From Chthoniobacterales bacterium (GTDB taxonomy: Bacteria; Verrucomicrobiota; Verrucomicrobiia; Chthoniobacterales; JAATET01), in contig JAATET010000012.1 of the NCBI GenBank assembly GCA_015655545.1, positions 1 through 43,159 on the forward strand: a stretch of DNA of 43,159 nucleotides, read 5' to 3'. Below are positions 40,784 through 43,159 of this stretch, in pieces. The notes under the pieces are model-generated. The model saw only the letters and a list, made by a program, of their open reading frames with translations, had not been told where the DNA came from and searched no databases. Within the stretch, counting starts at the first letter, position 1, and each line of letters starts with the position of its first letter. Position numbers and translations under genes: made by a program.

Positions 40784-42538
40784 TTAAGCCTCCCCGTCGA
40801 ACAGCGACATCTGGTTCGCGATGGCCGCCATGTCGCGGCGGCGCGTGCGCCCGCTGCTCGTGGCCAGCGTCGGCTTGCCCTCGGCGTTGAGTTCGGACTT
40901 CTCGAGATTCGTCAAAATTTCCTTCGCCCGGGCCAGCAGTGAATCCGGCAGACCGGCAAGCCGCGCGACCTGGATGCCGTAGCTCTGGTCGGCGCGGCCG
41001 GCCACGATCTTGCGCAGAAAGATGACCTCGTCGTTCCACTCGCGAACGGTCACGCTGAGATTCACGACGCCATCGCGCGTGCGCTCGAGATCGGTGAGCT
41101 CGTGGTAGTGCGTCGCGAAAAGCGTGCGGCAGCCGATGACGTCGTGCAAATGCTCGGCCACGCTCCATGCGATGCTGAGGCCGTCGAAAGTCGAAGTGCC
41201 CCGCCCGATCTCGTCGAGGATCACGAGACTGTCACGGGCCGCGTTGTGAATGATGTTCGCCGTCTCGTTCATCTCGACCATGAAGGTTGATTGACCGCGG
41301 GAAAGGTCGTCGCTCGCCCCGACGCGCGTGAAAATGCGGTCGGTCACGCCGATGTGCGCGCGCTTCGCGGGAACGAAACTGCCGATTTGCGCGAGCAGCA
41401 CGAGCAAGGCGACCTGGCGAATATAGGTCGATTTTCCAGCCATGTTCGGACCGGTGAGAATCGCAAACTTCTTCACATCCCGGTCGAGCGCGGTGTCGTT
41501 CGGAACGAACCGCTCCGCTCCCGCGCGCTGGTCGAGCACGGGGTGCCGGCCTTCCTCGATCTCGATCACGCCGGAGCCGTCGACGACCGGCCGGCAAAAA
41601 CCGTGCAGCCGCGCGGTCTCCGCAAGCGAGCCGAGCGTGTCGAGCGCGCCCAGCGCCGTCGCCGTCTGCTGGATGCGGGGCAGCGCCTCCAGCACCAGCG
41701 CGCGGAGCTTTTGGAAAATCTCGATCTCGATGGCCTTGGAGCGATCGTCCGCGCCGAGGATTTTCCCCTCGATTTCCTTGAGCTCGGGCGTGATGTAGCG
41801 CTCGCCGTTCACCGTCGTCTGCTTGCGGTGGTAGTCTTCCGGCACGCTCGCCAGGTTGGCCTTCGTGATTTCGATGAAATAGCCGAAGACCGAGTTGTAG
41901 CGGACCTTGAGCGACTTGATGCCCGTCCGCTCGACTTCGCGTTCCTGCAACGCGGCAATCCAATCCTTCCCCTCGCGCGAGGCGCCGCGCAATTCGTCGA
42001 GCGCCGGATCGTAGCCGGGGCGGATCATCCCCCCATCGCGCAACAAGGCCGGCGGCTCGTCCACGATCGCCGCCCGGAGCGTGACGCACAGATCATCGAG
42101 CGGATCGAGCTGCGCGGCCAGTTCGGCCAGGAGCTGCCCGCCCTCCAGCGCGACAATCTGCTGTCGGACGGCCGGGATGCGTTCGAACGAATCCGCCAGC
42201 GCCGCGAGATCGCGGGCGTTGCCGGACTGGCCATTGAGCCGGGCCGACGCGCGCTCCATGTCGCGGATGCCGCCGAGTGTCCCGCGCAGCGCTTCGAAAT
42301 CCGCGCGCCGCCCGAGCAGACATCCGATCGCGGTCTGCCGCTCACCGATGCCAGCCACATCACGCAGTGGATGCAGAATCCAGCTCCGCAGCGTGCGTGC
42401 ACCCATCGGCGTTACCGTGCGGTCGAATGCGCCGAGAAGCGTCATTTCGCGGCCGCCGCGCGAGGCGACAAGCTCGAGATGGCTCTGCGTGGAGGCGTCG
42501 AGCACCATGAACTCGCTCAACCGGTAGGGTTGCAACCC
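40784..42538 (-). CDS. mutS: DNA mismatch repair protein MutS, N-terminal part missing
   Basis: The 584 visible residues run from the start of domain III (GLQPYRLSEFMVLDASTQSH) to a normal C-terminus. The ATPase is intact: Walker A GPNMAGKSTYIRQ, the ST motif in DLSRGQSTFMVEMNE, Walker B LVILDEIGRGTSTFDG and the His motif ATHYHELTD. Domains I and II, about 260 residues including the Phe-x-Glu mismatch-reading loop, are absent. The frame instead continues into a gammaproteobacterial SspB. As shown it could not read mismatches. The truncation is probably an artefact of a chimeric junction, not a real loss. The stop at 40784 is 45 bp before the leuA leader. Confidence 0.85.
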   Translation of the reverse strand, partial: GLQPYRLSEFMVLDASTQSHLELVASRGGREMTLLGAFDRTVTPMGARTLRSWILHPLRDVAGIGERQTAIGCLLGRRADFEALRGTLGGIRDMERASARLNGQSGNARDLAALADSFERIPAVRQQIVALEGGQLLAELAAQLDPLDDLCVTLRAAIVDEPPALLRDGGMIRPGYDPALDELRGASREGKDWIAALQEREVERTGIKSLKVRYNSVFGYFIEITKANLASVPEDYHRKQTTVNGERYITPELKEIEGKILGADDRSKAIEIEIFQKLRALVLEALPRIQQTATALGALDTLGSLAETARLHGFCRPVVDGSGVIEIEEGRHPVLDQRAGAERFVPNDTALDRDVKKFAILTGPNMAGKSTYIRQVALLVLLAQIGSFVPAKRAHIGVTDRIFTRVGASDDLSRGQSTFMVEMNETANIIHNAARDSLVILDEIGRGTSTFDGLSIAWSVAEHLHDVIGCRTLFATHYHELTDLERTRDGVVNLSVTVREWNDEVIFLRKIVAGRADQSYGIQVARLAGLPDSLLARAKEILTNLEKSELNAEGKPTLATSSGRTRRRDMAAIANQMSLFDGEA

Positions 42539-42547
42539 GCGCAGGTG
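42539..42547 (-). other. Probable chimeric junction between two genomes
   Basis: The nine bases encode His-Leu-Arg. HLR would fit both sides: SspB tails of this type are expected to end ...HLRVVK, and MutS proteins often read HLR just before this block of domain III. Upstream of it on the minus strand the protein is SspB; downstream it is MutS. A short shared word is typical of assembly or amplification chimeras. Confidence 0.7.
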
Positions 42548-42985
42548 CGAGGCATTGCGGCGGGGCGGCTTCTCGCTGCCCTCGTCGCCACCCGCGGCCG
42601 GCGGCGGATCGTCCGGCGAGGGCGCGGAAGGCGGCGGGTCGCCGTTTTCGTTCTCCTCGGGGAACATCATGCCCTGCCCGTTCTCCTGGGCATACAGCGC
42701 CAGCACCGCGTTGATCGGGATGTGGATGGTATGGCCGACGCCGGAGAAGCGGGCCTGGAAGCTGATCCACTCGTTGCCCAAATCCAGGTTGGCCAGCGCC
42801 CGCATCGCCAGGTTGAGGATCACCTGGCCGTTCTTGATCACGGGCGCAGGCACCTGCACGCCTTCGCGGTTGGCGTCGATCAGCACGTACGGGGTCAGAT
42901 CGTTGTCGCTGATCCAGTCGTAGATCGCCCGCAGCAGGTAGGGGCGATTGGAGGTCATCGGGGCAAGGGGCGTGTCGGTACTCAT
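42539..42985 (-). CDS. sspB: ClpXP specificity-enhancing factor SspB, lacking its last residues
   Basis: The 149 residues read as gammaproteobacterial SspB. SNRPYLLRAIYDWISDNDLT is the family start, then YVLIDANREGVQVPAPVIK, ISFQARFSGVGHTIHIPINA and LYAQENGQGMMF, ending in a Pro/Glu-rich flexible tail. SspB binds ssrA-tagged proteins and delivers them to ClpXP; the short C-terminal ClpX-binding peptide is the part cut off here. ATG at 42985 is taken as the start; one nine codons later is possible. The order sspA-sspB is the one seen in Proteobacteria. SspB of this type is not expected in Verrucomicrobiota. Confidence 0.85.
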
Positions 42986-43081
42986 CGCCCACAGCTTACA
43001 AGGGAACGCCGCCGACGTCTTCCCGAGGCCCCGCGCCGCCGGGCCGGATCGCAAGATGATGCGCCCCGGCATGCCTCCCGC

Positions 43082-43159
43082 TCAGAGCGGCGGGCGCATC
43101 GCCTTCTCCGCGGCGGTGAGGCTGCGCGCGAAGCCCTGGATATGGGACAGGCGCTCGCC
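43082..43159 (-). CDS. sspA: Stringent starvation protein A, C-terminal end
   Basis: The frame is open to the right edge and gives the last 25 residues, ending GFARSLTAAEKAMRPPL and TGA. This matches the conserved C-terminus of SspA, where a phrase of the form SLTxAExxMR precedes the end. SspA is an RNA-polymerase-associated glutathione-transferase-fold protein normally followed by sspB, as here (96 bp). The identification rests on few residues but is strongly supported by the neighbour. Confidence 0.7.
   Translation of the reverse strand, partial: GERLSHIQGFARSLTAAEKAMRPPL

Noticed and set aside
40784..43072. Single 762-residue frame as a natural SspB-MutS fusion protein
   Set aside because: SspB is followed at the edge by SspA in the proteobacterial order, MutS lacks exactly its N-terminal domains, and the junction is a short shared word; a chimera is more likely.

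Overview
The window is a GC-rich bacterial chromosome fragment. Its gene content best fits a member of the Verrucomicrobiota: a fused SecDF, an APS-type CysH, secreted delta-60 and helical-repeat proteins, a GYF_2 protein, a GtaA-family glutaminase-like protein and a TraB/GumN protein. This placement is an inference from family content, not a database result. The last ~620 bases do not belong to that organism. They carry sspA and sspB of a gammaproteobacterial (Xanthomonadales-like) type and run in frame into a MutS that has lost its N-terminal third, so the right end is most likely an assembly or amplification chimera.

Layout. 1-1.7 kb: the end of a ricin-type lectin protein, a terminator, and a secreted helical-repeat protein. 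1.7-3.8 kb: a lower-GC scar around tRNA-Arg(CCG). It holds a gene remnant, a type IV toxin-antitoxin pair (abiEi/abiEii) collapsed by an internal deletion but still preceded by a palindromic operator candidate, 10-bp tandem motifs on both sides of the tRNA, and two small unknown ORFs. 3.8-15 kb: an MFS transporter, a delta-60 repeat protein, a glycosyltransferase with an ABC-2 permease, a DUF1295 protein, YjbQ, ParB, a lipoate ligase-like protein, and a minus-strand cluster of ruvA, an ATP-grasp-like gene, a 3D-domain lipoprotein and a VanX-type dipeptidase. 15-26 kb: hpt-moaD, an AttH/CrtC-like protein with rmuC, a lone receiver, a hybrid histidine kinase, a Cys-rich protein, cysH, an inverted repeat, transketolase, a secreted protein, a gamma-glutamylcyclotransferase-like protein and a GYF_2 coiled-coil protein. 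26-31.3 kb: leuC, a TraB/GumN gene and leuD, then a HAD phosphatase and a MECR-like reductase. 31.3-43 kb: a minus-strand series of mutS (truncated), a Leu-rich leader peptide with terminator, leuA, a tandem Usp protein, clcA, yajC, secDF and a GtaA-family protein.

How the genes connect. Leucine biosynthesis is split over two loci (leuC/leuD and leuA). The leuA locus has the layout of a ribosome-mediated attenuator: a 26-residue leader with 10 leucines, then an intrinsic terminator, then leuA. YajC and SecDF are the auxiliary part of the Sec export machinery, which would serve the several secreted proteins here. The ruvA cluster links a Holliday-junction protein to an uncharacterised trio (ATP-grasp-like, 3D lipoprotein, D-Ala-D-Ala dipeptidase) that could form a cell-envelope module. 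I see no intact defence system; the AbiE locus is broken.
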